Under the pieces are notes generated by a model, which did not search any database, was not told the origin of the DNA, and saw only the letters and a program-made list of their open reading frames with translations. 64,000 nt of DNA from Streptomyces sp. ISL-96 (lineage in GTDB: Bacteria; Actinomycetota; Actinomycetes; Streptomycetales; Streptomycetaceae). A program made the translations under genes and the position numbers. Where the stretch lies: positions 62,001 to 126,000 of the forward strand of contig NZ_JAGGPA010000015.1 of assembly GCF_018614035.1 (NCBI RefSeq). The letters are read 5' to 3'. Positions 63,604 to 64,000 of this stretch are shown here, one piece after another; positions within the stretch are counted from its first letter, which is position 1; the number at the start of each line of letters is the position of its first letter.

Positions 63604-64000
63604 TCACTGGGGCAGGCGGGTTAGGGCGTGGGTGGCCACGGGGGGCGGTAGCCAGCCTCGGTGGGTCAGTTCGGTGATCAGGCGGGCGTACGGGGCCGCG
63701 AACGCCGCCGTGCGGTCCGGGCGGGGGTGCACGGTCTCGCGGATGCGGACCATGGCTTCCGCCGTGTCGGCCAGGCTGGGGCCCGCCCCCTCCCCCGCCC
63801 CGTGCGCCGCCAGGATCGCCATGCCCAGTGCTGGTTCCGTCTGTTCGGGGATTCGGGCCGGGCGGCCCAGGATGTCCGCGCGCAGGCGGTTCCAGTACGC
63901 GCTGCGGGCCGCGCCGCCGGTGAAGGTGAGGGGGCCCTCGACCGGCGCGCCCAGGTAGTGGAGGTAGTCCAGGCACAGGCGTTCCGCGTAGCCGATGCCC
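63604..64000 (-). CDS. FGGY family carbohydrate kinase, C-terminal part
   Basis: The frame is open to the right edge. The visible C-terminal 131 residues contain LTFTGGAARSAYWNRLRADI and IPEQTEPALGMAILAAHGAG, the ATP-binding region of FGGY sugar kinases (xylulokinase, ribulokinase and relatives). The start lies beyond the window, so the sugar cannot be named. Confidence 0.88.
   Translation of the reverse strand, partial: GIGYAERLCLDYLHYLGAPVEGPLTFTGGAARSAYWNRLRADILGRPARIPEQTEPALGMAILAAHGAGEGAGPSLADTAEAMVRIRETVHPRPDRTAAFAAPYARLITELTHRGWLPPPVATHALTRLPQ

Overview
The window is high-GC actinobacterial chromosome with the codon bias, GTG starts and gene order of Streptomyces. From memory, it matches the S. 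coelicolor stretch running roughly from rsfS (about SCO2579) to just past rpiB and an amino-acid permease (about SCO2627-2628). I could not run a comparison, so SCO numbers are recollections. Most of the window is core chromosome. The clearest accessory items are a lone serine recombinase gene (26.5-28.4 kb) and an extra MreB-like gene (40.9-41.9 kb).

Layout. 0-9.4 kb: rsfS (cut by the left edge), an LCP-like membrane protein, nadD, a 55-residue membrane protein, an M48 protease, two related membrane proteins (the second frameshifted), proA, a conserved small gene, proB. 9.6-19.8 kb: a set that looks like cell-wall glycopolymer synthesis, namely two related family-2 glycosyltransferases, a TagF-type polymerase with a membrane N-terminus, and a fused cytidylyltransferase/short-chain reductase resembling CDP-ribitol synthases. 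The obg-rpmA-rplU operon sits inside this set. 19.9-25.0 kb: RNase E/G with long repeat-bearing arms, and a radical-SAM-associated protein. 25.2-28.4 kb: a tryptophan-rich repeat membrane protein and the recombinase. 28.4-38.1 kb: radical SAM protein, CYTH/CHAD protein, then rodA(sfr)-pbp2-mreD-mreC-mreB. 38.4-44.6 kb: ndk, DUF4233 gene, folC, the MreB paralogue, valS. 44.8-50.3 kb: a secreted-domain protein, clpX, clpP2, clpP1, tig. 50.4-57.4 kb: tRNA-Pro, tRNA-Gly, a small membrane protein, acyltransferase, HD protein, SpoIIE-type phosphatase, Eis-like acetyltransferase, nei-type glycosylase, rpiB. 57.6-64 kb: three paralogous amino-acid permeases with bioY among them, then the C-terminus of an FGGY kinase cut by the right edge.

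How the genes fit together. Much of the window serves envelope growth and its supply. The Mre/PBP2/RodA set builds lateral or spore wall. The glycopolymer genes and the LCP-like protein would make and attach wall polymers. The motif-sharing pair at 4.3-6.1 kb lies where I remember SCO2583/SCO2584, reported partners of the Streptomyces spore-wall complex. The rest is housekeeping: proline synthesis (proB, proA), translation (rsfS, obg, L21, L27, valS, tRNAs), RNA decay, and protein quality control (tig, clpP1P2, clpX, with a ClgR-like site upstream of clpP1).

The most noteworthy signals are the solo recombinase flanked by an 11-base near-direct repeat, the unrecognised tryptophan-repeat membrane protein beside it, the basic 15-residue repeats on both arms of RNase E, a probable CTG start codon, the frameshift near 5.82 kb, the extra MreB gene, and a dispersed intergenic palindromic repeat. 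I found no CRISPR array, insertion sequence or prophage structural genes.
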